From contig JAEOTG010000303.1 of assembly GCA_016839985.1 (NCBI GenBank), positions 1 to 6,307 of the forward strand: a stretch of 6,307 nucleotides of DNA, given 5' to 3'. A model generated the notes under the pieces. It saw only the letters and a list, made by a program, of their open reading frames with translations, was not told the DNA's origin and ran no database searches. This DNA is from Candidatus Heimdallarchaeota archaeon (GTDB lineage: Archaea > Asgardarchaeota > Heimdallarchaeia > Heimdallarchaeales > Heimdallarchaeaceae). Of this stretch, positions 1 to 6,108 are shown in pieces; position 1 is the first letter of the stretch, and each line of letters begins with the position of its first letter. Position numbers and translations under genes: made by a program.

Positions 1-575
1 CAACCAATACTAGGAGGATCGCCTTCCTTTGGAATTCTTGCTTCTCTAAATTCTTCTAATGTCTTATATTTACTCATCTCTGCAGATATAGATTTGACAT
101 AGGAATCAATATAATGTTTAAATAATTGTACTGCTTGATTTCTTTCTATTATTTCAGTTAAGACTAGTGCATTGTAGTATCTATGATATAGAAAAGATTG
201 AATATAATTTTTGTTTGGTACTTGGAATTTATCTTTAGTCCAATTCTTTATAGAATCAATATTAAGTAATTGAAGATAAAAATTCAGACAGTTATATATT
301 AAATCAGGATAAACTTTCAAATGAATAAATTCGTTATTTGTGTCAATTTTTTTTATATTATTTTCATCTATATATGATTGATATAGTAATTGAGTGAATT
401 TAATATTTAATTTTGTAATGTAATTTTGTAAAATCTCTGGGTTCTCCTTCTTAATGAATCCTATCAGATAATTCAATCTTTTTAAGACAGTTTTCTTTGC
501 AAATTCAAGAGGTTGCAGTTCTTGTAAGTTATCAAGATCACTAATATTATATTTTCCTGTTCTAAAGGCTTCCAT
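1..575 (-). CDS. Divergent fourth paralogue of the ATC hydrolase-like family, partial (C-terminus beyond left edge)
   Basis: An open frame starts at ATG 575-573 and runs 191 codons without a stop to the window edge, so the C-terminal part is missing. The start is supported by GGAGG at 584-588 and lies 3 nt after the stop of the preceding gene. The product begins MEAFRTGKYNISDLDN and is helical and charged. It resembles the N-terminal half of the three genes upstream: an EFAKK...LNYLIGFIKK stretch matches their EFIK...VDYVLKFFK, YPDL matches YPEL, and YYNALVLTEIIER...LFKHYID matches YYLVRTLVDIYGK...IYKQI. It is much more diverged than the other three are from each other; the cysteine they share at residue 97 aligns with Leu here. 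The conserved Cys/His/Asp C-terminal half would lie outside the window, so activity cannot be judged. Relationship by eye: likely. Function: unknown, at best that of the family. Confidence 0.8.
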   Translation of the reverse strand, partial: MEAFRTGKYNISDLDNLQELQPLEFAKKTVLKRLNYLIGFIKKENPEILQNYITKLNIKFTQLLYQSYIDENNIKKIDTNNEFIHLKVYPDLIYNCLNFYLQLLNIDSIKNWTKDKFQVPNKNYIQSFLYHRYYNALVLTEIIERNQAVQLFKHYIDSYVKSISAEMSKYKTLEEFREARIPKEGDPPSIG

Positions 576-578
576 TTC

Positions 579-1451
579 TTATTCCTCCAAATCTTTCCCC
601 ATATTTTTTGTAAATTCTAAATACGGTTGTTCAGAATCTGGATAAACATGATTATTCCAATATAATTCGTCACAGAAATCATTATGATGTAAGGTTTGTG
701 TTTTTCTCATTTGAATTGTATAACCTTCATTGCTACTTGGTGAATCTCTCAAATAACATGAACTAAGATATGCAATATCAGGATCATCAAACTCTTTGAG
801 TACTTCATGTACAATACATCTGTCGAATCTGTATATCTCCTTGTAATCATCATAGATTCCAAGTGTAAAATCTGCAACACCAAATTTCTTATAGTGATCG
901 AGTATAAAATTCCTTGAGTCAATTCGAGTTAGAGTCAGAGGATCTGCTGGCTGATTTATAGATTCCTGTTCTTTCATTTCTTTGATTAAACATTCAACAA
1001 TTTGTTTGTATAGTTTTATACATTCTTCTTTTCCTAATATATCCTCAATGGCTTTGACTCTATAATAAGAAAGGTGTCTTCCTGCTTTTCTGATATTGAA
1101 ATATAACAGATTATATTTCTCCTTGATATTATCAAAATCTTCTGAAAGTTCTAATGTTCTACAAAGGAAATTAATTATTGTTTCTTCTAATTCAGGGTAT
1201 TTCTGAAGCAAAGTAAGATTCTTTTCTATTAATTTGAAATCAAAAATACTAATGTTATATAGAGATTCTTTTAATTCACTCTTTAATCTGTTCTGTAATG
1301 CAGATAAATAATCATCTAACTTATCTGCTTTTAGTTCTTTGAAATATTTGATTACTGAATCAGTTTCCTTGAAGCATTTCTGAATAAACTCATTAAGCTT
1401 GATTTCTTGTTTGGATACTTTATTAAAGAAACTATGGTTGGTAATTTTCAT
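579..1451 (-). CDS. ATC hydrolase-like family protein (PF14196-like), paralogue 1
   Basis: The product has 290 residues. An in-frame ATG at 1502 would add 17 residues and overlap the gene upstream, but I choose ATG 1451. From there the protein begins MKITNHSFF and aligns without gaps to both sister proteins, which begin MKIKNYKCF and MKIENYKCF, and GGGGTG lies 5 nt before it. The N-terminal half is helical and charged. The C-terminal half carries YRFDRC (C212), EFDDPDIAYLSSCYLRD (C232, D236), RKTQTLHH (H255, H256) and FCDELYWNN (C260, D261). This Cys - Cys-x3-Asp - RTxT - CD pattern resembles L-2-amino-thiazoline-4-carboxylic acid hydrolases, which open a thiazoline ring on the route to cysteine. 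The real substrate is unknown. It lacks Cys 8, 188 and 198 found in the two sisters, and is the more diverged of the three full-length copies. No signal peptide or membrane segment is seen, so it is probably cytoplasmic. Confidence 0.85.
   Translation of the reverse strand: MKITNHSFFNKVSKQEIKLNEFIQKCFKETDSVIKYFKELKADKLDDYLSALQNRLKSELKESLYNISIFDFKLIEKNLTLLQKYPELEETIINFLCRTLELSEDFDNIKEKYNLLYFNIRKAGRHLSYYRVKAIEDILGKEECIKLYKQIVECLIKEMKEQESINQPADPLTLTRIDSRNFILDHYKKFGVADFTLGIYDDYKEIYRFDRCIVHEVLKEFDDPDIAYLSSCYLRDSPSSNEGYTIQMRKTQTLHHNDFCDELYWNNHVYPDSEQPYLEFTKNMGKDLEE
583..588 (-). promoter_or_regulatory. Shine-Dalgarno site (GGAGGA) for the left-edge gene
   Basis: GGAGGA lies within the last codons (Glu-Glu-stop) of the preceding gene, 7 nt before ATG 575. 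It fixes the start of the partial gene and suggests coupling to translation of the gene before it. Confidence 0.75.
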
Positions 1452-1456
1452 TTTAG

Positions 1457-1462
1457 CACCCC
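1457..1462 (-). promoter_or_regulatory. Shine-Dalgarno site (GGGGTG) that decides the start at 1451
   Basis: GGGGTG sits 5 nt before ATG 1451 and can pair with the archaeal 16S tail through its GGTG core. Together with the gapless alignment to the sister proteins it favours this start over ATG 1502. Confidence 0.65.
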
Positions 1463-1473
1463 GATTTTTGTTT

Positions 1474-2340
1474 TCATGAATCTTTTCCCATTTTTTCTGC
1501 AAATTCTAAATACGGTTGTTCTGCATCTGGATAGACATAATTGTTCCAATAAAATTCATCACAGAATTTAGCATGATGTAGTGTCTGTGTTCTTCGAAGA
1601 TGGATTATTCTTCCTTCATTAAATTCTGGAATATCTGCTAGATAGCATGAACTTAAGTAGGCTATATCTGGATCATTAAATTCTTTCAAAGCTTCTGGAG
1701 TTAAGCAACTATCAAAACGGTAAACTACTTTATAATCATCTATTATACAAGAAGTTAAATCTGCAAGCCCAACTTTACACCATGCTTCTATTGATTTTTT
1801 ATTAGAATCTAGAATGGTGACAGTTTTGGGATCCTCAGGTTTTTCTGTTTCATCTTTGGACCTATATTCTCTTATTATCATTGGAGCTATTTGTTTATAG
1901 ATTTCAGTTCCCTCTTCTTTTCCATAAATATCTACTAAAGTTCTTACTAGATAATATGAAGTTCTTTCTGCTGCTTTTCTTAAATTGAAATATAGTGATT
2001 CTATTTCTCCTTGTTCATTCACATAATCTTCAGGTAAATCTAAAGTCTTACAAACGAAGAGAAAAACTAATTTCTCAAAATCAGGGAAGTTAGGTAAAAT
2101 TGTTAAATCTTCTCTAATTAAATCCCAGTTAAAAGCATCTATATTAAAATCATAATTACCAATAACTTCACTGAATTTATTATTTAAATTTGAGATATAG
2201 ATGTTCAAATCATCAGATTTGAGTGTTTTAAAAAATTTAAGAACGTAATCTACTCTCTCTAGTCTTCCTTTTATGAATTCTTCTGGTGTAAATTTTTCTT
2301 TTTTTGTTAAACTGAAGCATTTATAGTTTTTAATTTTCAT
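1474..2340 (-). CDS. ATC hydrolase-like family protein (PF14196-like), paralogue 2
   Basis: The product has 288 residues. The start ATG at 2340 is preceded by AAGGAG at 2350-2355 with a 9-nt spacer. It is collinear with its neighbours: MKIKNYKCFSL at the start, a helical region to about residue 165, PEDPKTVTILDSN (168-180), GLADLTSCIIDDYK (191-204), then the conserved C-terminal block with C212, C232, D236, RRTQTLHH (249-256), C260, D261 and the tail YWNNYVYPDAEQP. It is closest to the product of 2358-3230; the two are largely identical from about residue 167 onward, while the N-terminal halves differ more. Assignment to the 2-amino-thiazoline-4-carboxylate hydrolase-like family rests on this motif pattern and is moderate; the substrate is unknown. 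The gene is third in the operon, 17 nt after its sister, and its stop shares an ATGA with a nine-codon reading frame that leads to the next gene. Confidence 0.87.
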   Translation of the reverse strand: MKIKNYKCFSLTKKEKFTPEEFIKGRLERVDYVLKFFKTLKSDDLNIYISNLNNKFSEVIGNYDFNIDAFNWDLIREDLTILPNFPDFEKLVFLFVCKTLDLPEDYVNEQGEIESLYFNLRKAAERTSYYLVRTLVDIYGKEEGTEIYKQIAPMIIREYRSKDETEKPEDPKTVTILDSNKKSIEAWCKVGLADLTSCIIDDYKVVYRFDSCLTPEALKEFNDPDIAYLSSCYLADIPEFNEGRIIHLRRTQTLHHAKFCDEFYWNNYVYPDAEQPYLEFAEKMGKDS

Positions 2341-2349
2341 TTGAATTTA

Positions 2350-2355
2350 CTCCTT
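2350..2355 (-). promoter_or_regulatory. Shine-Dalgarno site (AAGGAG) for paralogue 2
   Basis: AAGGAG in the 17-nt spacer after paralogue 3, 9 nt before ATG 2340. Confidence 0.7.
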
Positions 2356-2357
2356 CT

Positions 2358-3230
2358 TTAATTCTCCTTATTTTTTCCCATGTTTTCTATAAAATCTAAA
2401 GATGGGTGTTCTGTATTTGGATGAACATAGTTGTTCCAATATAATTCATCGCAAAAGGGGGCATGATGGAGAGTTTGAGTTCTTCGCATGTGGATTGTTC
2501 TACCTTCATTAAATTCAGGTACATCTCCAATATAACATGTGGCAAGGTAAGCAATATCTGGGTCATTAAACTCCTTCAATACCTCTGGAGTTAAACAGTT
2601 ATCAAAACGATAAATAATCTTATAATCATCGAAAATGCAAAATGAGAAATCAGCAAGACCAATTTCACACCAAGATTCTATTGATCTCTTATTGGAATCT
2701 AGAATAGTAACAGTTTTGGGATCTTCAGGTTCTTCCTGTTTTTCTCTAACTTTTCTTTCCTTTAATAGATGAGGAACGATTTGTTTGTAGATTTCAGTTC
2801 CTTCCTTTTTACCATATATATCAATAAAACTTCTAACCAGATAATATGAAATAGTTTCTCCTGCTTTGATTCTATCATAAAATGATAGTGTTATTTTTCC
2901 TTGTTCACTTTTATAATTTGCAGGTAGTTTCAGTGTTTTACACATATAATGATAGACTGATTCTTCAAGTTCAGGATAGTCAGGGACTAGTTCAAGTCCT
3001 TCTCTTATAACTTCCCAATCAAAAGCTTCTGTATCATACTTGAAATTAAGCACTTCAGCATCTAACTTGCCTTTTAGCTCTGTTACATATCTGTTCAAAT
3101 CTTCTGGTCTTATACTTCTGAAGTATTTCATCACTGAATCTATTCTATTAAATCTTGCTTTGATATTATCAACAGGACTTCCTTCTCCCTTCTTTTCTAA
3201 ACTGAAACATTTGTAATTCTCTATTTTCAT
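2358..3230 (-). CDS. ATC hydrolase-like family protein (PF14196-like), paralogue 3
   Basis: The product has 290 residues. ATG 3230 is preceded by AAAGGTGA (3237-3244), a typical archaeal Shine-Dalgarno site that overlaps the TGA stop of the TIGR04076 gene, suggesting translational coupling. It is collinear with paralogues 1 and 2: MKIENYKCFSL, helical N-terminal half, YLVRSFIDIYGKKEGTEIYKQI (130-151), PEDPKTVTILDSN (168-180), YRFDNC (C212), EFNDPDIAYLATCYIGD (C232, D236), RRTQTLHH (249-256) and FCDELYWNN (C260, D261). The fixed Cys, His and Asp residues suggest a retained active or binding site, but which residues are catalytic cannot be told here. The family call (2-amino-thiazoline-4-carboxylic acid hydrolase-like) is from motif spacing; a V4R-type small-molecule binding domain, which can also have conserved C-terminal cysteines, is a less likely alternative. 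It is second in the operon and probably cytoplasmic. Confidence 0.87.
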   Translation of the reverse strand: MKIENYKCFSLEKKGEGSPVDNIKARFNRIDSVMKYFRSIRPEDLNRYVTELKGKLDAEVLNFKYDTEAFDWEVIREGLELVPDYPELEESVYHYMCKTLKLPANYKSEQGKITLSFYDRIKAGETISYYLVRSFIDIYGKKEGTEIYKQIVPHLLKERKVREKQEEPEDPKTVTILDSNKRSIESWCEIGLADFSFCIFDDYKIIYRFDNCLTPEVLKEFNDPDIAYLATCYIGDVPEFNEGRTIHMRRTQTLHHAPFCDELYWNNYVHPNTEHPSLDFIENMGKNKEN

Positions 3231-3236
3231 TTATTT

Positions 3237-3244
3237 TCACCTTT
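3237..3244 (-). promoter_or_regulatory. Shine-Dalgarno site (AAAGGTGA) overlapping a stop codon
   Basis: AAAGGTGA contains the TGA stop of the TIGR04076 gene as its last three bases and lies 6 nt before ATG 3230. GGTGA is the common archaeal form. The overlap suggests that ribosomes ending the first gene restart on paralogue 3. Confidence 0.75.
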
Positions 3245-3566
3245 CTTCTATTCTTTCTAATTTGAAAACAACAGGTTTGGTTCCATCTCTGCATGTTGTA
3301 TAAGTTATTCTAGGTTCTGTATGAGTAAAATCTCCACCAAGAGACAGAACAGACAAATCCTTCCATAGATCCATCCACGCCCAAGAACAAGGCCAATCAG
3401 TTGGTAAATCTATGTAAACATGATCAATAATTATTTCCTCTCCTTCTTTGAAATGGGGACATATAGTTGATTTTCTACCATCTGGGTAGTAATGCTCATG
3501 ACCAAAAACTTCTTCCGAGCTGAATTTTCTAACAATTGTTATCTTTACAGGATAATTTTTAGACAT
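3237..3566 (-). CDS. TIGR04076 family protein
   Basis: The product has 109 residues. The order of motifs fits the uncharacterised TIGR04076 family: an N-terminal strand VKITIVRKF, then CPHFKEGEE (Cys36), DWPCSWAWMDLWKDL (Cys60, WAW), GGDF (77-80) and a C-terminal CRDGTKPVVFKLERIE (Cys92). The three cysteines in a small, probably all-beta protein suggest metal or thiol chemistry, but the family has no established function that I know of. The start ATG has a weak GTGA at 3573-3576, six bases upstream. It is the first gene of the minus-strand operon, 6 nt ahead of paralogue 3, with its stop codon inside that gene's ribosome site. The context ties it to the hydrolase-like paralogues, perhaps as an accessory or partner subunit; that link is inference. 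The family call is confident, the role is open. Confidence 0.92.
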   Translation of the reverse strand: MSKNYPVKITIVRKFSSEEVFGHEHYYPDGRKSTICPHFKEGEEIIIDHVYIDLPTDWPCSWAWMDLWKDLSVLSLGGDFTHTEPRITYTTCRDGTKPVVFKLERIEER

Positions 3567-3612
3567 TTAATTTCACTTCTTTTTGGATTTTCATAAAATT
3601 CTTCAGTATATG

Positions 3613-3626
3613 TCAGTCTTAACTGA
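3613..3626. repeat. Inverted repeat TCAGT-CTTA-ACTGA (possible operator)
   Basis: A perfect 5-bp inverted repeat with a 4-nt centre, and a further TCAGT at 3603-3607 exactly 10 bp (one helical turn) away. It lies just downstream of the inferred start of the minus-strand operon transcript, where a repressor site would work. It could also be chance. Confidence 0.35.
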
Positions 3627-3651
3627 TTCAATAGATTAAAAAACTACACAC

Positions 3652-3665
3652 TTATTAATCTTTCT
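3652..3665 (-). promoter_or_regulatory. Possible BRE/TATA promoter of the TIGR04076-paralogue operon
   Basis: On the minus strand AGAAAG is followed by ATTAATAA (3659-3652), resembling an archaeal BRE plus TATA box. Transcription would start near 3629 and leave a leader of about 60 nt, consistent with this gene having a Shine-Dalgarno-like site. A second candidate, TTTTTAAT at 3641-3634, cannot be excluded. AT-rich sequence makes chance matches common. Confidence 0.35.
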
Positions 3666-3673
3666 CTTTTTTT

Positions 3674-3714
3674 GAGACAGTATTCTCATTAAATAAGAAA
3701 TATCACCAATATTT
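3674..3714. repeat. Two AT-rich inverted repeats between divergent promoters
   Basis: TGAGA-n6-TCTCA (3673-3688) and AAATAT-CACCA-ATATTT (3698-3714) are perfect short dyads lying between the inferred minus-strand promoter and the plus-strand TATA box at 3741. They are candidate regulator sites for one or both divergent genes; the AT richness lowers the weight of the second. Confidence 0.3.
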
Positions 3715-3732
3715 GAGAAAAGATTACATTAG

Positions 3733-3748
3733 AGAAAAAGTTATTTAA
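3733..3748 (+). promoter_or_regulatory. BRE/TATA promoter of the methyltransferase gene
   Basis: GAAAAAG followed by TTATTTAA (3741-3748). The centre of the TATA element is about 25 bases before ATG 3769, so the transcript would be leaderless or nearly so. No Shine-Dalgarno site is seen before the start, which agrees. Confidence 0.55.
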
Positions 3749-3768
3749 TTCAATGATTATTGTTTATG

Positions 3769-4338
3769 ATGGTTCTCTTTGATAGGTGGTATAGATCTGA
3801 TGCTAGTCTTAAAGATGATCCAGATGATGAACTAGTAAATTTACTTAAGGGGGAGAGAGTAGGTAAAGCATTGGATTTAGGATGCGGTCAAGGAAGAAAT
3901 ACATTATATCTAGCAAGTTTAGGGTATGAGGTCGTAGCAATTGATAAATCAAGAGTCGCAATATTACAGCTGATGGAACATGGAAAAGTTCTTGGATTCA
4001 ATATAGAATGTGAGACTTGCTCTCTTCTTGATTTTCAATTTGGAGAACAGTTTGATTTGATTGTATTTAGTTATGTCCTTCACTTCATTTTACAGAGACC
4101 AGAACAAATAAGCATCCTCTACAAGATCATGGATTATACAAAAACCAATGGTATAGTCTTCATTAAAGTTCCATTAACTGAGATGATGTTTGAAAGCTTA
4201 TGTTTGAAAAAAGGATTACTAAACAGAGTATTTACACATTCAAATTATGATTGGGAAATCATAGAGGATTATGTTAAGCTTACAGGAGACAAGAAAGATT
4301 TTGAAGTGAATGTGTTTATAGCTAGGAAAGTTGGATGA
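3769..4338 (+). CDS. Class I SAM-dependent methyltransferase, TehB-like
   Basis: The product has 189 residues from ATG 3769; ATG 3766 and TTG 3760 are in-frame alternatives. I prefer 3769 because of its distance from the TATA box and the lack of a ribosome site. Motif I is ALDLGCGQGRNTLYLA (34-49), the SAM-binding glycine loop, followed by the acidic residue D59 at the end of strand 2 (VVAIDKS), D88 (LLDF) for the adenine side, and FDLIVFSYVLHF (95-106) as motif IV. The GCGQGRNxLYLAxxGYxVxAxDKS form and the length of about 190 residues resemble TehB-type enzymes, which methylate tellurite, selenium or thiol-like acceptors, but many relatives act on other small molecules. The acceptor is unknown. 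It is divergent from the paralogue operon and convergent with the phosphate transporter. Fold: confident; TehB subgroup: moderate. Confidence 0.88.
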   Translation: MVLFDRWYRSDASLKDDPDDELVNLLKGERVGKALDLGCGQGRNTLYLASLGYEVVAIDKSRVAILQLMEHGKVLGFNIECETCSLLDFQFGEQFDLIVFSYVLHFILQRPEQISILYKIMDYTKTNGIVFIKVPLTEMMFESLCLKKGLLNRVFTHSNYDWEIIEDYVKLTGDKKDFEVNVFIARKVG

Positions 4339-4341
4339 ATC

Positions 4342-4376
4342 AAAAACAATTTTTAATCTTCTTCTAAAGAGAAGGG
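4342..4376. terminator. T-tracts and small hairpin between convergent genes
   Basis: The 25-bp gap between the methyltransferase and the transporter gene holds TTTTT on the plus strand (4350-4354) and TTTTT on the minus strand (4346-4342), as expected for archaeal termination of both genes. A weak hairpin CTTCT-AAAG-AGAAG (4361-4374), with two extra G-U pairs, overlaps the transporter stop codon. Confidence 0.45.
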
Positions 4377-5380
4377 ATAACTCCTAAGAAGATACCATAA
4401 ATTATTCCTGATAAAACTGCTGCTATTGGGAAAGTTATTATCCAGCTCAAAACTATCCTTATGAAAGGTTTTCTCTCAGGACGTTCCCCTTTCACTAATC
4501 CTGCTCCTACTACTGAAAAAATTAAAACATGACTTCCAGATATGGGAAAACCAAAAATAGTTGCTAGAAAAATTACTATACTTGTTGATAATTCAATGCT
4601 GACAGCATCTGAAGGTTTTATTGCAATGAGATTATTCCCTACATTCTTTATCACATTTTTTCCAATTATTACTAAACCAGCAGCTAGAACAACTCCAGTT
4701 GCTAATATAAGATAGATGGAATTATCAGCTGAAAATTGTCCTGATTCTATTAATCCGTACATGATACCTAATGCATTAGCTGAATCATTTCCCCCTCTAC
4801 TAATTTGTGTCCATCCAATAATTCCAATTAGAAGGAAACCAAAAATTCTTTCTATTTTCTCAGTTCGTTCCAATCCTTTTTGGAATTTTGATAGTATTTT
4901 TTCTATTATGATTTTAAATAGAGCAGCTCCTAACATACCAAGAACTGGTGATAATACCCATCCTAAAGCTACTTCACCAAGTTTACTCCAATTCATCGAA
5001 CCAATGAAAGAACCCTCTGCTTGAAAACTCCACATGATTGCAACCCCAAAAACAGCTCCAACGACTGAATGTGTTGTTGAAATTGGTGCTCCTGTTCGTG
5101 ATGCAACTACTAACCATATAGTTGTGCTGATTATAACTGCAAAAAGCATAAAAACATTATATTCCACGGATTCTCCTAAAAGATTTTCTCCTATCGTTTT
5201 CCCAACACTTTCTGATAGAAACATTACTCCTACAAATGATAATATAGCACCAAGTCCTATTGCATATTTTGTTTTTACAACTCGACTACCAACCAACGTT
5301 GCCATTGTCTCATCATTTGCACCTATGCCAAAAGCTAGAGCAATCATCAAAACTAAGAGAACAATGATTAAGGGATCCAT
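4364..5380 (-). CDS. pit: Inorganic phosphate transporter, PiT family
   Basis: A 338-residue integral membrane protein of the PiT family (PF01384), which takes up phosphate, usually as a metal complex or with a coupling cation. The internal duplication typical of the family is visible: GANDETMATLVGS (20-32) with GAPISTTHSVVGA (97-109) in the first half, and SRGGNDSANALG (194-205) with FPISGSHVLIFSVVGA (278-293) in the second. The two Asn-Asp pairs and the SxxH / SGSH elements are the expected substrate-site residues and are intact. Many hydrophobic segments are seen, and a charged loop (about 155-180) separates the halves. The length is typical of archaeal members. The start ATG 5380 has GGAG at 5392-5395, a slightly long 11-nt spacer. 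It lies 28 nt downstream of the DUF47 gene, in the usual DUF47-transporter order. The family call is secure; ion coupling cannot be read from the sequence. Confidence 0.95.
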   Translation of the reverse strand: MDPLIIVLLVLMIALAFGIGANDETMATLVGSRVVKTKYAIGLGAILSFVGVMFLSESVGKTIGENLLGESVEYNVFMLFAVIISTTIWLVVASRTGAPISTTHSVVGAVFGVAIMWSFQAEGSFIGSMNWSKLGEVALGWVLSPVLGMLGAALFKIIIEKILSKFQKGLERTEKIERIFGFLLIGIIGWTQISRGGNDSANALGIMYGLIESGQFSADNSIYLILATGVVLAAGLVIIGKNVIKNVGNNLIAIKPSDAVSIELSTSIVIFLATIFGFPISGSHVLIFSVVGAGLVKGERPERKPFIRIVLSWIITFPIAAVLSGIIYGIFLGVIPSL

Positions 5381-5408
5381 TGGTTATTCTACTCCATTTG
5401 TTGAAAGT

Positions 5409-6062
5409 TCAGAGTGCATATTTATTGATTAAAACAAAAACTCTATCTGCAAAAATCTCTGCTCTGTCAGCTGCTTCCATTAAATATTTGATTAAAGTTT
5501 CAACATATCTAAAAGACATAAAATCATCATGAAAATGGTAGTTCATTTTTTGTAATTCCCATCTCTTTTCTCTAACAATTCGTCTTAAATCAGTAATTTG
5601 AGTAATATTTTTTTTCGCTTTCTCAAAATCATCAAGAACATTTAGTACCATTTCATGAACTTTTTCACCTATTTGTTCATTTAAAATTGCAAGCTCTTTG
5701 ATACCATTTTGTAAAGGTTCTTTAATTTCTGTTTTATACAAAAGGAGTTTTTGTGCGACCAATTCTATTTGATCAGTAATTTTATCAATATTTTCAACTA
5801 CAAATATTCGGTCTGAACGAGAAAATACCATAGTTTCACGTGAAAATATTCTTGCAAATATCTCTTCTTTAATTCGGTCTTGTTTTTTTTCAATAGCTAT
5901 AGTTTTATCAGCTTCTTCTTCAGCTAGCTTGAAATTACCTTCAACATATGCCAAAACAGCATTTTTCATCATACTGAATGCTTCTTTTGTTAAAACGCTA
6001 AGTTCTATAAACAACTCTCTCAGGCTTTTTCCTTTTTTCTTCCTTGAAAAAATCTCAATCAC
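5409..6062 (-). CDS. DUF47 / PhoU-like accessory protein of the phosphate transporter
   Basis: A 217-residue soluble helical protein of the DUF47 (PhoU_div, PF01865) family. Seen: KLAEEEADKTIAIEKKQDRIKEEI (45-68), the acidic metal-binding type stretch; a RIFSRETMVFSRSDRIFVVENIDKITD segment (71-97), matching the family's FxxxxRxD...D.I.D pattern; and a C-terminal AADRAEIFADRVFVLI (197-212), the second PhoU-like motif. DUF47 proteins are commonly encoded beside PiT transporters and are thought to regulate or gate them, which fits the next gene, 28 nt away. The start is GTG 6062, since an in-frame TAA lies at 6074-6072 and no ATG precedes the conserved N-terminus. There is no clear ribosome site, but a TATA-like element about 30 bases upstream suggests a nearly leaderless transcript. 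The length is normal and the protein looks intact. Confidence 0.93.
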   Translation of the reverse strand: MIEIFSRKKKGKSLRELFIELSVLTKEAFSMMKNAVLAYVEGNFKLAEEEADKTIAIEKKQDRIKEEIFARIFSRETMVFSRSDRIFVVENIDKITDQIELVAQKLLLYKTEIKEPLQNGIKELAILNEQIGEKVHEMVLNVLDDFEKAKKNITQITDLRRIVREKRWELQKMNYHFHDDFMSFRYVETLIKYLMEAADRAEIFADRVFVLINKYAL

Positions 6063-6087
6063 CTTAATAATTTAAAGAAAAACAATG

Positions 6088-6100
6088 ATATTAAGTTTTC
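6088..6100 (-). promoter_or_regulatory. Possible BRE/TATA promoter of the DUF47-pit operon
   Basis: On the minus strand GAAAA is followed by CTTAATAT (6095-6088), centred about 30 bases before GTG 6062, giving an expected start near 6065 and almost no leader. A nearer TTTAAATT at 6075-6068 is too close to the start codon to serve. I see no recognisable phosphate-regulator site. Confidence 0.45.
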
Positions 6101-6108
6101 TAGAAGCC

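Noticed and set aside
1452..1502. Extension of the 579-1451 gene to an upstream ATG at 1502
   Set aside because: It would overlap the end of paralogue 2 by 29 bases, adds 17 residues with no counterpart in the sisters, and ATG 1451 has a ribosome site and gives a gapless alignment.
579..3230. CRISPR or mobile-element repeat array behind the three similar genes
   Set aside because: The similarity is protein-coding, full-length and collinear, with no terminal repeats, transposase or spacer-repeat pattern.
3760..3768. TTG 3760 or ATG 3766 as start of the methyltransferase
   Set aside because: Both are possible, but the TATA element at 3741-3748 is too close for a transcript that includes them, and no ribosome site is present.
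4361..4376. Intrinsic bacterial-type terminator
   Set aside because: The stem is only 5 bp plus two G-U pairs and overlaps a stop codon; the T-tracts alone fit archaeal termination better.
4716..5024. Plus-strand open frame of 102 codons
   Set aside because: It lies wholly inside the PiT transporter gene on the other strand, has a low-complexity composition rich in Pro/Ser/Ile, and has no promoter or ribosome site.
5034..5432. Plus-strand open frame of 132 codons
   Set aside because: It is antisense to the 5' part of the transporter gene, whose conserved motifs explain the open frame.
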